Source of the DNA: Flagellimonas beolgyonensis
GTDB taxonomy: Bacteria > Bacteroidota > Bacteroidia > Flavobacteriales > Flavobacteriaceae
Assembly: GCF_003992615.1 (NCBI RefSeq)
Contig: NZ_RZMY01000018.1
Span: 412,201-476,200, forward strand
Length of the DNA stretch: 64,000 nt
Direction: 5' to 3'
Shown here: positions 17,818 to 26,668 of the stretch, piece by piece
Position numbering within the stretch: the first letter of the stretch is position 1
How the letters are laid out: the number at the start of each line of letters is the position of its first letter
Program-made: the position numbers and the translations under genes
The notes under the pieces: generated by a model
What the model saw: only the letters and a program-made list of their open reading frames with translations
The model's database searches: none
Told to the model about the DNA's origin: nothing

Positions 17818-18618
17818 TTAAAACCCGCGTTGCCGCCTTGCTTCAAATATAAGTATTGCCGCGGATACCGAAACATTCATGGAATCTATTTTCCCTTGCA
17901 TCGGAATAATGATGTTTTGGTCGGAATTTTGGAGCCAGTCCTCCGTCAATCCGGTGGATTCCGTACCCATGACAATTGCTGAAGCACCTGTAAAATCACA
18001 TTCCACATAGTTTTTGGAAGCAGATAGGGCAGCGCAGTAAATTTTGATTTGGTTCGATTTGAGAAATTGAATGATCTCTTCGGTGGTGCCCATGCCAATT
18101 TGGTTCGTAAAGACACAGCCCACACTAGATCGCACAATGTTTGGGTTATATAGGTCTGATTTGGGATTTGCTATTAAAACGGCATCCACTGCCGCGGCAT
18201 CGGCGGTACGCAACAAAGCGCCGATGTTGCCCGGTTTTTCGGGAGCTTCGGCTACCAAAACCAAAGGTGTATCGGTCTTAAATTGGATGCTGTCCAGTCC
18301 ATGCTGTTTACTTTCCATTATGCACAGGACGCCTTCTGTAGTACCCCTGTACGCCAGTTTTTCATAAACGGGTTGGGTGATATGTACCACCTCCACGCCG
18401 GATGGAAAATGAAAGGAAGCAACGTTCAAGGACGGATTCACCTCCGGACAAAAAAGGCATTGCTTGGGAACGTAGCCTCCCGACAGGGCCAGTTCCAGTT
18501 CCTTTTGTCCTTCCACAACAAAGCGCCCGGTTTTTTTTCGCTCACGGGATTTGTCCTTTAAAAGCAGGATTTGTTTAACCAAAGGATTTTGGGCGCTGCT
18601 TATCAATTTGGGTTCCAT
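17818..18618 (-). CDS. TrmH/SpoU-family RNA 2'-O-methyltransferase
   Basis: This SPOUT-class RNA methyltransferase of about 266 residues has an N-terminal substrate-binding part (LISSAQNPLVKQILLLKDKSR, RFVVEGQKELELAL). The C-terminal knotted domain carries the three SpoU motifs: EKPGNIGALLRTADAA, VMGTESTGL and IPMQGKIDSMNVSVSAAILIFEA. It uses SAM to methylate a ribose 2'-OH on rRNA or tRNA; the target is not predictable. I place the start at ATG 18618 (MEPKLISSAQ), where family homology begins. The longer frame adds 12 residues with no resemblance. Confidence 0.92.
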   Translation of the reverse strand: MEPKLISSAQNPLVKQILLLKDKSRERKKTGRFVVEGQKELELALSGGYVPKQCLFCPEVNPSLNVASFHFPSGVEVVHITQPVYEKLAYRGTTEGVLCIMESKQHGLDSIQFKTDTPLVLVAEAPEKPGNIGALLRTADAAAVDAVLIANPKSDLYNPNIVRSSVGCVFTNQIGMGTTEEIIQFLKSNQIKIYCAALSASKNYVECDFTGASAIVMGTESTGLTEDWLQNSDQNIIIPMQGKIDSMNVSVSAAILIFEARRQRGF

Positions 18619-18687
18619 CACAGGGTAAAAATAGCGTTTCTTGTAATGTGACAAAGTGGTTTTCGACCAACTGACAAAATTTAATCC

Positions 18688-19479
18688 ATGAAAAAATCAA
18701 CCATGCTACTGGCCCTTTTGGCCGTTTTTGCCTGTAAAAAGGCACCTGAAAAATCTCAAAATTCAAACCCAGAACCCGTAACCGAGGAAAAGGCGGAACC
18801 AAATTTTCCGGAATCCTTGACCAAGGTGTTGGACGCCCACGGTGGGTTCAACCATTGGAAACAACAACGGACCCTATCCTTTGTACTGCCCGGAAATGGC
18901 ACTCCTGAAACGCATACCGTCGACCTTTGGTCCAGAAGGGACCGAATCGATACCGATGCCTTTACCATGGGGTTTGATGGTAACCGTGCCTGGCTGTTGG
19001 ATACGGAAAAAGCCTATAAAGGGAATGTGATGTTTTACCATAATTTGATGTTCTACTTTTATGCCATGCCCTTTGTGTTGTCCGATCAGGGTATCGTGTA
19101 TAGTGAAACAGAAGATTTAACATATGAGGGCAAGGCCTATCCGGGGTTGAAAATAGGATTTCAATCGGGCGTAGGTGCCTCTTCCAACGATGAGTATTTC
19201 CTCCATTTTGACCCAGAAACCCATCAAATGGCTTGGTTGGGGTATACCGTTACCTTTGGAAGCGAGGCCACTTCGGATAATGTGCGTTGGATTCGCTATC
19301 ACGATTGGCAGAAAGTGAATGGTATCCTATTGCCCAAATCCATTTCATGGCACAAGTATGAAGGTAAAACCATTATGGAGCCTCGAAATACCTTAACCTT
19401 TGAAAAAGCAAAATTGTCGGGCAAGCCAATGCCTGATAACTTTTATCAGAAACCGGAAAACGCTGAATTTGTCAATTGA
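18688..19479 (+). CDS. Lipoprotein of unknown function (DUF6503-like)
   Basis: This 263-residue protein starts MKKSTMLLALLAVFACKK, a lipoprotein signal with Cys 16 as lipid anchor, followed by a short E/P-rich linker. The mature part begins LTKVLDAHGGFNHWKQQ and has a beta-rich pattern with DTDAFTMGFDGNRAWLLD and YFYAMPFVL. This resembles a Bacteroidota-specific family I recall as DUF6503; the assignment is from memory. No catalytic motif is evident. It is transcribed alone, divergent from the methyltransferase and convergent with the amidohydrolase pair, and ends at a strong hairpin terminator. Confidence 0.75.
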   Translation: MKKSTMLLALLAVFACKKAPEKSQNSNPEPVTEEKAEPNFPESLTKVLDAHGGFNHWKQQRTLSFVLPGNGTPETHTVDLWSRRDRIDTDAFTMGFDGNRAWLLDTEKAYKGNVMFYHNLMFYFYAMPFVLSDQGIVYSETEDLTYEGKAYPGLKIGFQSGVGASSNDEYFLHFDPETHQMAWLGYTVTFGSEATSDNVRWIRYHDWQKVNGILLPKSISWHKYEGKTIMEPRNTLTFEKAKLSGKPMPDNFYQKPENAEFVN

Positions 19480-19494
19480 CACTCTTGCTCAAAT

Positions 19495-19526
19495 AAAAAG
19501 CGGCGCCCCTTGGAGCGCCGCTTTTT
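19495..19526. terminator. Bidirectional intrinsic terminator
   Basis: AAAAAGCGGCGC (19495-19506) pairs perfectly with GCGCCGCTTTTT (19515-19526) over 12 bp with an 8-base loop. The A and T tracts make it work on both strands. It separates the converging lipoprotein and amidohydrolase genes. Confidence 0.9.
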
Positions 19527-19535
19527 GTATGGGGA

Positions 19536-20834
19536 TTATTGTCCCGCTTTCTCTCTTTCATATTTGCCCATATATCTGTGCCAAAGTTCCGTTTGGTGGG
19601 TTTCCAGCGAAACGTCCCTTCCGTCGATATATGCTTTACTGATCTTATTGGTACGCATGTCCAGTGCATCTCCTTCCGAAATGAAAAGGGTTGCACTTTT
19701 ACCCACCTCCAAGGTGCCGTATCGATCATCAATGCCCAATATTTTTGCCGTATTGCTGGTCAAAAGTTTTAAGGCTGTCTCCTTGTCCAATCCTTGGGCC
19801 ACTGTTTGTCCGGCATAAAAGGCCATATTTCGCGTCTGGAAATTGGCGGCATCCTCATTTTGCAGACCGACCAACAATCCCGCATCGACCAATAATTTGG
19901 GCAATTTATAGGTGAAATCGTAGTCATCATCATCGTATTGCGGCAAAGAATGCGTCCTTCCCACCAAAACGGCTACGTTATTGGATTTAAGGAAATCCGC
20001 AATTTTATTGGCATGATAACCTCCAACGATCACGACATGCGTTACACCGGCATTTTTGGCCATGATCACCGCATCTGTCATTTCCTTTTCGCCATCGGCA
20101 TGGATGTACAAACGTTTGGAACCATCGAATAGTCCTTGCATAGCGGCAAACGGCAGGTTTTTTACCTTTTCGGTGGCTTTGCCATAGGCGCTGGAATTCT
20201 GGAAGAAGGTTTTGATTTTACCCACTTGTTCGTCGTAATCTTTATTGGGTACAAATCCTCTGGCTTCACCCAGCCACCATCTACCTCTCCTAAAGAAGGA
20301 AGGCCAGTTCATATGAATGCCATCGTCGGTTTTAACCGCCGCATCTTCCCAGTTCCAAGCATCGAACTGAACAATGGAGGAAGTTCCTGAAATCGTTCCT
20401 CCCTGTGGCGTTGCCTGACCGAGCAATACCCCGTTCGGACGCATACTTTCCACCACTTTGGACTCCGCATTGTAGGCAATGATACTGCGTACATGGGGAA
20501 TCATTTCCCCGATTTCATCTTGGTCATCACTGGCCCTAACGGCATCCACTTCCACCAAGCCTAGGGATTTGGCTGGGGCAATAAAGCCAGGGTAAACGTG
20601 CTTGCCTTTGGCATCGATCATGGTGCCAATGGTGGTCGCCATTAGATCGGCACCGATGGCGGTGATTTTGCCGTCCACAAAAATGATGGTGCAATTTTCT
20701 ATGACTCCCCCATTGCCAACGTGGGCTGTGGCACCTATTATGGCCACTTGCTCAGATTGCGGTGGGGCAGGGGTCTGCTGTGCGTTCAATGTAGCCCCGA
20801 ATATGATTGCTATTGCTATTAAATACTTTTTCAT
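19536..20834 (-). CDS. Amidohydrolase-like protein lacking the metal motif
   Basis: This exported protein of about 432 residues (signal MKKYLIAIAIIFGATLNAQ) has the amidohydrolase beta-sandwich and barrel layout, including TIIFVDGKITAIG, a helical barrel region and the C-terminal LLTSNTAKILGIDDRYGTLEVGKSATLFIS. The HxH metal-binding motif expected after the GxxxYPGFI strand is replaced by APAKSLG, so hydrolase chemistry is doubtful. I place the start at ATG 20834, because the longer frame overlaps the upstream gene and has no signal. It lies 10 bases downstream of a 979-residue amidohydrolase gene, and the two probably form a functional pair in the periplasm. Confidence 0.85.
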   Translation of the reverse strand: MKKYLIAIAIIFGATLNAQQTPAPPQSEQVAIIGATAHVGNGGVIENCTIIFVDGKITAIGADLMATTIGTMIDAKGKHVYPGFIAPAKSLGLVEVDAVRASDDQDEIGEMIPHVRSIIAYNAESKVVESMRPNGVLLGQATPQGGTISGTSSIVQFDAWNWEDAAVKTDDGIHMNWPSFFRRGRWWLGEARGFVPNKDYDEQVGKIKTFFQNSSAYGKATEKVKNLPFAAMQGLFDGSKRLYIHADGEKEMTDAVIMAKNAGVTHVVIVGGYHANKIADFLKSNNVAVLVGRTHSLPQYDDDDYDFTYKLPKLLVDAGLLVGLQNEDAANFQTRNMAFYAGQTVAQGLDKETALKLLTSNTAKILGIDDRYGTLEVGKSATLFISEGDALDMRTNKISKAYIDGRDVSLETHQTELWHRYMGKYEREKAGQ

Positions 20835-20844
20835 GATTTCTGGT

Positions 20845-23784
20845 TTATTCGGTTTCACATTCAAATCGTTCTTTCTTGTTCTGAACAGGAGTTCGGGTCT
20901 TGCCTCCTTTTTTCTTCTCGTTGAGCATCATGCCAATCAGTTTATTTCGTTCTTTCTTAACTGACTCACGTAGCATTTTGTCTTTCTCCAGATCAAAATA
21001 GACCTTACCTTCAATTAACGTCTTTTCTGCCTTGGCATACACGGAAAGGGGATGGTCGGACCAAAGGACCAAATCGGCATCCTTTCCTTCTTCTATGCTG
21101 CCTACGCGGTCGTCCAAGTGCAACAATTTGGCAGGGTTGAGGGTCACCATTTTCCAGGCTTCCAATTCGGAAACACCACCATATTTAACCGTTTTACCCG
21201 CTTCTTGGTTCAATCTGCGGGACATTTCGGCATCATCACTGTTGATGGCCACGGTTACCCCTTGGCTGGCCATGATGGCAGCGTTGTACGGAATGGCATC
21301 GTTCACCTCATATTTGTAGGCCCACCAATCGCTGAAGGTGGAACCTCCCACGCCATGTTCGGCCATTTTATCGGCGACTTTGTAACCTTCCAAAATGTGG
21401 GTGAAGGTATTTACGCGGAAATTGAATTTCTCTGCCACCTTCATCATCATGTTGATCTCACTTTGTACGTAGGAGTGGCAGCTGATAAAGCGCTCACCAT
21501 TCAAGATTTCGGCCAAGGTCTCCATTTCTTCATCATAACGGTACGGCTGGCCACTTTTCTTTTTGGCATCATATTCCTTGGCGCGTTGGAAGTAATCGGT
21601 GTACACCTGCTCAACGCCCATACGTGTCTGTGGGAAACGGGAATTACTGCCCCAGTTGGACTGTTTTACGTTTTCACCTAAGGCAAACTTGATGAACTTG
21701 GGCGAATTTGGAAAAATAAGCCCATCTGCATTTTCGCCCCATTTAAGACGAAGAATGGCCGAGCGTCCACCGATCGGGTTGGCAGAACCATGCAGCAATT
21801 GGATTGTGGTCACCCCACCGGCCAAATTTCTGTAAATGTCCATATCGGTCGGGTCGATGACATCCTTCATGCGGACTTCTGCTGAAGAGTTATGACCGCC
21901 CTCGTTGATGGCCAAAGCAGCGATGTGGGAGTGTTCGTCAATAACGCCAGCAGTAAGGTGCTTGCCGGTCGCATCAACCACCGTTGCGCCACTGGCCCGA
22001 AGGTCTTTCCCCACTTTGGAAATTTTTCCATTCTTCACCAAAACATCCGTGTTTTCCAATATGCTTTCACCGGTCCACACGGTGGCATTTTTAAATAGAA
22101 TGGTTTCTTGTTTGGGCTTGGTTTTGTAGCCATACCCTACATTGGGATAGGTAAGCTCCACCAATTCTGGGGACATGGTCTCGTCATCCTCCGATTTTTC
22201 TTCAAATGCCTTGGTTTTGGTCAAGGTTGCCTTAGCTTCATTTCCTGTGGGAAGTACCATATTGCCGGTAATGGTCTCGGAACCGGGCATGGCATGTGCC
22301 ACCATGCGGTACGAAGTTTCACCATCTTCGGTAAAGGAAAGGTTCAACCAATCGGAGGCGTACTCCAATTTGGCATCCAATTTCTCGTCCCCTTTTTTGA
22401 CCTCGACTTTGGGTTTGTCGATATCGCCGGTAACGGTAACGGTAAAGGTGCTGCCACCAGCGGCCAAATTATAATCACCGCGGATGTCCACCAAGTCCAT
22501 GGATTGGATAATGTTCTTGCTGCCTTGCACCCAGTTTTCATACAATACGGTGCCTTTGTCAAAAATACCACCAGAGGTGATCAAAAAGTTGGCATAGCTT
22601 CCGGGTTGTAGGGAGCCAATTTCATTGGATTTACCCAAAATGGCAGCAGGAACCGTGGTCAACGCTTCCAAAGCCTTGGTTTTGGGAAGACCATAAGTGA
22701 TGGCCTTCATCAATTTTTCCTTTAAATCCTTTGGAGATTTCAAATCGTGCAGTGTGATGGAAAACTCAATACCGTTTTCTGCCAACACCTTGGGATTGGA
22801 GGGCGCCAAATTCCAGTGGCGCATATCTTTCAGTGCAATGTAATTTGCTTCGTATGGATTGGACACATCATAAGCATCCGGGAAATTCAACGGTAAGATC
22901 AATTTGGCGTTGGTTGCCTTGATATCGTCTATACGTTGATATTCGTCCCCGCCACCCAAAATGGCATATTGGATGCCAAAGATATCCCCAACCTTATCAG
23001 CTCGCACTACATTGCCATTGTCTCCAGCAGCAAAAATTTGGGTAAGCCCTTTGTTGGCGATCAAGGCTTCCAAAGAACGGTCCTTGGTATCCACATTGCC
23101 CTTGCTGTACCAGTCCATATCGTAGTACATTTGACGTAACAGGGCCATGGCACCCATTAGCGAACCAGGGTAGGATTGTCTTTTGGCGATACTTTTGCTA
23201 AAGGAGAAGTACTGCGCCGATTTGTCGGAAAGGATCCGTTGGGCTTCGGAACCTTCATCGTTTAAAGCGACCAAAAGACCTGTGCCTCGGGCAATACCAT
23301 CCTGAATGTGGGCATTTACTGTACCAAAACCGGCCTTGCGCAGTTCGTCTGCCTTTTTGGAGTCGTAACTGAAACTGTTTATGGCACTGTTTTCGGGCAT
23401 CACATGGTCGTTCCAGTAAAAACCTTCACGTTCCGGTTCGTACTGGGCCGATCTTCCGCCGCCAGCAGCTCTTTTCGGAAGTTCCACACCAAAATCGGAG
23501 AACACATCGATAAAGGAAGGGTAAATGGATTTCCCGTTCAAGTTTTCTACCACGGTGTTTTTCGGAATACTGACCGATTTACCGACCTGAACCACTTTAC
23601 CGTTTTGTATCAGTAGGGTTCCATTTTCGATAACCTGTGTAGGGGTTACATAGATCTTGGCATTGGTAAATGCCGTGTAATTATTGTTCTCTGTTTTTAC
23701 ACCATCATTTTTTGGAAAATAATCTTGCGCAAACAAAGAAACGCCACCCAGGAGGAGGGTGAGGGCCAAGAGTTTAATTTTCAT
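20845..23784 (-). CDS. Large exported amidohydrolase, two tandem amidohydrolase-like halves
   Basis: This 979-residue protein has a signal peptide (MKIKLLALTLLLGGVSLFAQ) and two amidohydrolase-like halves. The N-terminal half (about 30-440) has the family outline, but FIDVFSDFG stands where HxH should be. The C-terminal half (about 560-960) is complete: GVIDEHSHIA with H618 and H620, a His in SCHSYVQ, FTHILEG and the catalytic Asp in INSDDAEM, ending GSIEEGKDADLVLWSDHP. It should be a periplasmic metal-dependent hydrolase acting on cyclic amide or peptide-like bonds; the substrate is unknown. The next gene encodes a shorter, motif-less relative. Confidence 0.88.
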   Translation of the reverse strand: MKIKLLALTLLLGGVSLFAQDYFPKNDGVKTENNNYTAFTNAKIYVTPTQVIENGTLLIQNGKVVQVGKSVSIPKNTVVENLNGKSIYPSFIDVFSDFGVELPKRAAGGGRSAQYEPEREGFYWNDHVMPENSAINSFSYDSKKADELRKAGFGTVNAHIQDGIARGTGLLVALNDEGSEAQRILSDKSAQYFSFSKSIAKRQSYPGSLMGAMALLRQMYYDMDWYSKGNVDTKDRSLEALIANKGLTQIFAAGDNGNVVRADKVGDIFGIQYAILGGGDEYQRIDDIKATNAKLILPLNFPDAYDVSNPYEANYIALKDMRHWNLAPSNPKVLAENGIEFSITLHDLKSPKDLKEKLMKAITYGLPKTKALEALTTVPAAILGKSNEIGSLQPGSYANFLITSGGIFDKGTVLYENWVQGSKNIIQSMDLVDIRGDYNLAAGGSTFTVTVTGDIDKPKVEVKKGDEKLDAKLEYASDWLNLSFTEDGETSYRMVAHAMPGSETITGNMVLPTGNEAKATLTKTKAFEEKSEDDETMSPELVELTYPNVGYGYKTKPKQETILFKNATVWTGESILENTDVLVKNGKISKVGKDLRASGATVVDATGKHLTAGVIDEHSHIAALAINEGGHNSSAEVRMKDVIDPTDMDIYRNLAGGVTTIQLLHGSANPIGGRSAILRLKWGENADGLIFPNSPKFIKFALGENVKQSNWGSNSRFPQTRMGVEQVYTDYFQRAKEYDAKKKSGQPYRYDEEMETLAEILNGERFISCHSYVQSEINMMMKVAEKFNFRVNTFTHILEGYKVADKMAEHGVGGSTFSDWWAYKYEVNDAIPYNAAIMASQGVTVAINSDDAEMSRRLNQEAGKTVKYGGVSELEAWKMVTLNPAKLLHLDDRVGSIEEGKDADLVLWSDHPLSVYAKAEKTLIEGKVYFDLEKDKMLRESVKKERNKLIGMMLNEKKKGGKTRTPVQNKKERFECETE

Positions 23785-23835
23785 ACGGTTTGTAATTGAA
23801 TTAGTTGGCTTAAATATAGCCTATGTGCAAGTACC

Positions 23836-24918
23836 TCACAAGTTTGGCTTGTTGCCGATTTGCTGTTTTCGGTGGTTGATCATGAGCCCCACGACCGAAT
23901 TATAACTTTTTATGCCTTCCTTTTGGTTGTTCACCTTTAAAAATGTGTTGAACACGGATTTGAACACCGGCTCCAACGGATTTTCATATTTTTTCCAAAA
24001 ATCCTGTAGTTCCTTAAAATTTGCTTTCACTCCTGCGTTGATCGAGGGCAATATTTCGGTGTAGCGCGATTCGTTTTTATTAAAAAGATCATTGAGGCAA
24101 TAGCCCAATGCATGGTGGTATGCAGCGTACTTAAAATAGGGGTCTTCACTTTCCAAAGTGACCAAATGTCCGATGAAATTAGTGGCATCTTCAGCGGAAT
24201 AGCCCAATTGATGTCCCACCTCATGGCCGCTGACCACGGGCATTCGAAACAAGGGGGTCAAACCGTTTACTTGGGCTTCGTTGGTAAAGGGGTTGAGATA
24301 GCCCCCATAGCCCATGACTGTCAAAGGAAAGCTGTAAAGGGATGATTTTAAACTGGGGTGGGCGTAGGCAAAATCGGGATAGGTATTTTGAAGCTGTTCG
24401 TAAGCTTGAACCGTCTTATTAAATATTTCACTTCGCGAATAGTGAATATGTACCGGGGAAATGCTATCGCCCGTCAACTCCATTTGAAGTTGGTTGGATT
24501 GTGCAATGAGGTATTGGGTGAACTCCATCAATTCCGCTTCGGTGTATTCCCGGTCAATACCCAATTTCCAGGTGATGGGTTGTCGGTAATAATTCATTCC
24601 CCAAAGCATGTGAAATGCAAAATACACCATGGACAAGGCTGCCAAAATGCTTTTAACAAACGACCAGGGTTGCCCTTTGATGGACTTCCATTTTCTGAAT
24701 ATATATCTTCCGGCCAATAGAAACAAGAGCGTGTAGAGTACATCCCCAAAGGAAAAGGGAAGCCATCCGAAGAGGATCCGTAAAAAGGAAGCAATGTACG
24801 GATACAGCCCTTTACTGTAATAGGTTTCCACCACATCGGGATACTGGGCCAACCATTGCACCATTATAATCTGTATAGGCAAGGTAATCGCTAAGGCGTT
24901 TTTAAGTTTCGGTTGCAT
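23836..24918 (-). CDS. DUF3810 membrane protein with HEVGH motif
   Basis: This 360-residue protein has three hydrophobic segments in the first 115 residues and a larger soluble C-terminal part. The soluble part contains MPVVSGHEVGHQLGYSAED, a zinc-protease-type HExxH motif at residues 232-236, with acidic residues following that could supply a third ligand. It is annotated in the databases as DUF3810 by my recollection. A membrane-bound metallopeptidase role is inferred from the motif and has no neighbour support. It is expressed separately from the upstream peptidyl-prolyl isomerase gene, from which a terminator divides it. Confidence 0.82.
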   Translation of the reverse strand: MQPKLKNALAITLPIQIIMVQWLAQYPDVVETYYSKGLYPYIASFLRILFGWLPFSFGDVLYTLLFLLAGRYIFRKWKSIKGQPWSFVKSILAALSMVYFAFHMLWGMNYYRQPITWKLGIDREYTEAELMEFTQYLIAQSNQLQMELTGDSISPVHIHYSRSEIFNKTVQAYEQLQNTYPDFAYAHPSLKSSLYSFPLTVMGYGGYLNPFTNEAQVNGLTPLFRMPVVSGHEVGHQLGYSAEDATNFIGHLVTLESEDPYFKYAAYHHALGYCLNDLFNKNESRYTEILPSINAGVKANFKELQDFWKKYENPLEPVFKSVFNTFLKVNNQKEGIKSYNSVVGLMINHRKQQIGNKPNL

Positions 24919-24952
24919 ATGTGCTGTTGGGAAATGATCTAATGGTCCATAA

Positions 24953-24984
24953 AAAAAAGCCGAACTGAAAAGTACGGCTTTTTT
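24953..24984 (-). terminator. Intrinsic terminator after the cyclophilin-FKBP gene
   Basis: AAAAAAGCCG (24953-24962) pairs with CGGCTTTTTT (24975-24984) around a 12-base loop. The hairpin follows the isomerase stop at 25003 on the minus strand, with a T tract on that strand. Confidence 0.8.
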
Positions 24985-25002
24985 AGTTTTATGTCTAAGT
25001 GA

Positions 25003-26109
25003 TTATTCGGCGATTCCCACCACTTCAATATCAAATACCAAGGTGGAGCCACCTGGGATGGGTCCGTAATCGTAGTCACCGTATCCCAAATGCGGTGGAA
25101 TGAACAAACGGAACTTGTCCCCAACCTTCATGGTCAAAAGACCTTCCCTAAAGCCTGCAGCCAATTGTGCATCTGGACTGTAATCCATGGGAAAGGGGGT
25201 GTAACCGCCTTGGTCCCGTCTGCCTGGGTTCAATTGGTTGAACTTGAGCGCAATTTCCTCGATGTTGCTATCGAACAACTCCCCGTTGGACAACCAACCG
25301 GCATAGTTTACTAAAACTTTTTGACCGATTTTTGGTTGTTCACCATTGGCTTCTGTCAATTTTAAGATTTTCAGTCCAGAAGCGGTTTCTTCTGCAGTGG
25401 CCATTTGCGCTGCAAATTCTGCAGCAAGGTCTTCCTTCATTTTGATAAACTCGGCTTCAGCCAATTTTGCTTCTTCAAAATAATCGGACATTACCTTAAC
25501 GGCGTCAAATTTTTTGGCTTCACGACCATTGCGAACAATTTCCACATGGTTCATGACCACATCGACCTCGGGTCTGTCCCGAGCTGCGGTTTTGGTATTG
25601 GCGATGGAATCCACCACGTCCATTCCCGAGACAACCTCACCAAAAACGGTGTGCTTGCCATCCAACCAGGGCGTTTCTTTATGGGTGATGAAGAATTGAC
25701 TGCTGTTGGTCTTTGGTCCCCTGTTGGCCATTGAAATGATTCCTTTTTTGGAATGGCGTAGCGAATCGTTGATCTCATCCTTAAAGGTATACCCGATATT
25801 GCCACTTCCTGTGCCGGTAGGATCACCACCTTGGATCATAAAGTCCTTGATCACACGATGGAAAACAATGCCGTCATAGAATTTTTTGTTTTTGTATTCT
25901 TCGCTAACGAAAGGGTTGTTCCCTTCGGCAAGGGAAACAAAGTTGGCCACCGTTACCGGTGTTTTTTGGTATTCCAATTTAACGATGATATCTCCTTTGC
26001 TGGTTTGGATATCGGCAAAAATACCATCGCCCAAATCAGCATATTTACTGGTTTTGCACCCTAGAAAGGCCAAAGTGGCCAAGGTCAGGATATAAAGGGA
26101 TTTTTTCAT
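25003..26109 (-). CDS. Cyclophilin-FKBP fusion peptidyl-prolyl isomerase (lipoprotein)
   Basis: This 368-residue lipoprotein (signal MKKSLYILTLATLAFLGC, anchor Cys 18) joins two unrelated proline isomerases. The cyclophilin domain (about residues 30-190) shows FYDGIVFHRVIKDFMIQGGDPTG and SSQFFITHKETPWLDGKHTVFG. After a helical linker rich in A and E (about 200-245), the FKBP domain (about 260-366) shows VLVNYAGWLSNGELFDSN, GFREGLLTMKVGDKFRLFIPPHLGYG and GGSTLVFDIEVVGI. It should assist folding of envelope proteins in the periplasm. It lies 10 bases downstream of gldI, in line with a shared transcript of envelope PPIases. Confidence 0.93.
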   Translation of the reverse strand: MKKSLYILTLATLAFLGCKTSKYADLGDGIFADIQTSKGDIIVKLEYQKTPVTVANFVSLAEGNNPFVSEEYKNKKFYDGIVFHRVIKDFMIQGGDPTGTGSGNIGYTFKDEINDSLRHSKKGIISMANRGPKTNSSQFFITHKETPWLDGKHTVFGEVVSGMDVVDSIANTKTAARDRPEVDVVMNHVEIVRNGREAKKFDAVKVMSDYFEEAKLAEAEFIKMKEDLAAEFAAQMATAEETASGLKILKLTEANGEQPKIGQKVLVNYAGWLSNGELFDSNIEEIALKFNQLNPGRRDQGGYTPFPMDYSPDAQLAAGFREGLLTMKVGDKFRLFIPPHLGYGDYDYGPIPGGSTLVFDIEVVGIAE

Positions 26110-26119
26110 TTTTGTTTAT

Positions 26120-26668
26120 TTAGTTTATACTGTCTTTATTGATGATTATGGTATGTAATTCCACGGATGCTTTCAAAGGCGTCATCGGACCAATGGCCTT
26201 ATTGTCCCCTTGATAACCGTAGGCTTGCAAGGATGGAAATATAAAGGTTGCCTTTTCATTTACCTTCAACAATTTCACCGCATTTTGAAGGCCGGGAAAG
26301 AGCTGTTGCTTATCGATCACGAAAGAAGTGGGTCCAATTTGCTCAGCGGTATAAATGGTATCGTTATCCAATCCTATCAAGTTATAGGAAAACAAAATCT
26401 GGTCTCCGGTCTTTGGCGCATAGGTTGCTGTGTCGTTCTTGGTTTCAAAATAGTACCAAAACCCGTTTGGGTTTGATTGGTAACTGTGTGCGGTATCTTT
26501 TGCTATAATTTCCTTGATAAGGGCTTCTTCCTTGGCAATCAATAATTTGTTTCGCTCAATGGATTCCTTATAAAAGCTTCCGGATTTTACCTCGACAGGT
26601 CTTCTGGGTTCCGGTCCGCCACAATTCACCACCAGCAAAGCCAGCAAAAGGATCAAAACTAGTCTCAT
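26120..26668 (-). CDS. gldI: Gliding motility-associated FKBP-type lipoprotein
   Basis: This 182-residue lipoprotein has the signal MRLVLILLLALLVVNC and a C-terminal FKBP-like domain (GDQILFSYNLIG, FPGLQNAVKLLKVNEKATFIFPSLQAYGYQG, LKASVELHTI). The length, the N-terminal helical stretch (ESIERNKLLIAKEEALIKEII) and the NGFWYYFETKN segment match GldI, which in Flavobacterium johnsoniae is needed for gliding. Here the assignment is by similarity. Its ATG overlaps the nrnA stop by 4 bases, indicating translational coupling. Gliding is tied to type IX secretion in this group, but no T9SS core gene is in the window. Confidence 0.88.
   Translation of the reverse strand: MRLVLILLLALLVVNCGGPEPRRPVEVKSGSFYKESIERNKLLIAKEEALIKEIIAKDTAHSYQSNPNGFWYYFETKNDTATYAPKTGDQILFSYNLIGLDNDTIYTAEQIGPTSFVIDKQQLFPGLQNAVKLLKVNEKATFIFPSLQAYGYQGDNKAIGPMTPLKASVELHTIIINKDSIN

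Noticed and set aside
21052..21681. Open frame of 209 codons antisense to the large amidohydrolase
   Set aside because: It mirrors the active C-terminal half and has no domain, start context or promoter.
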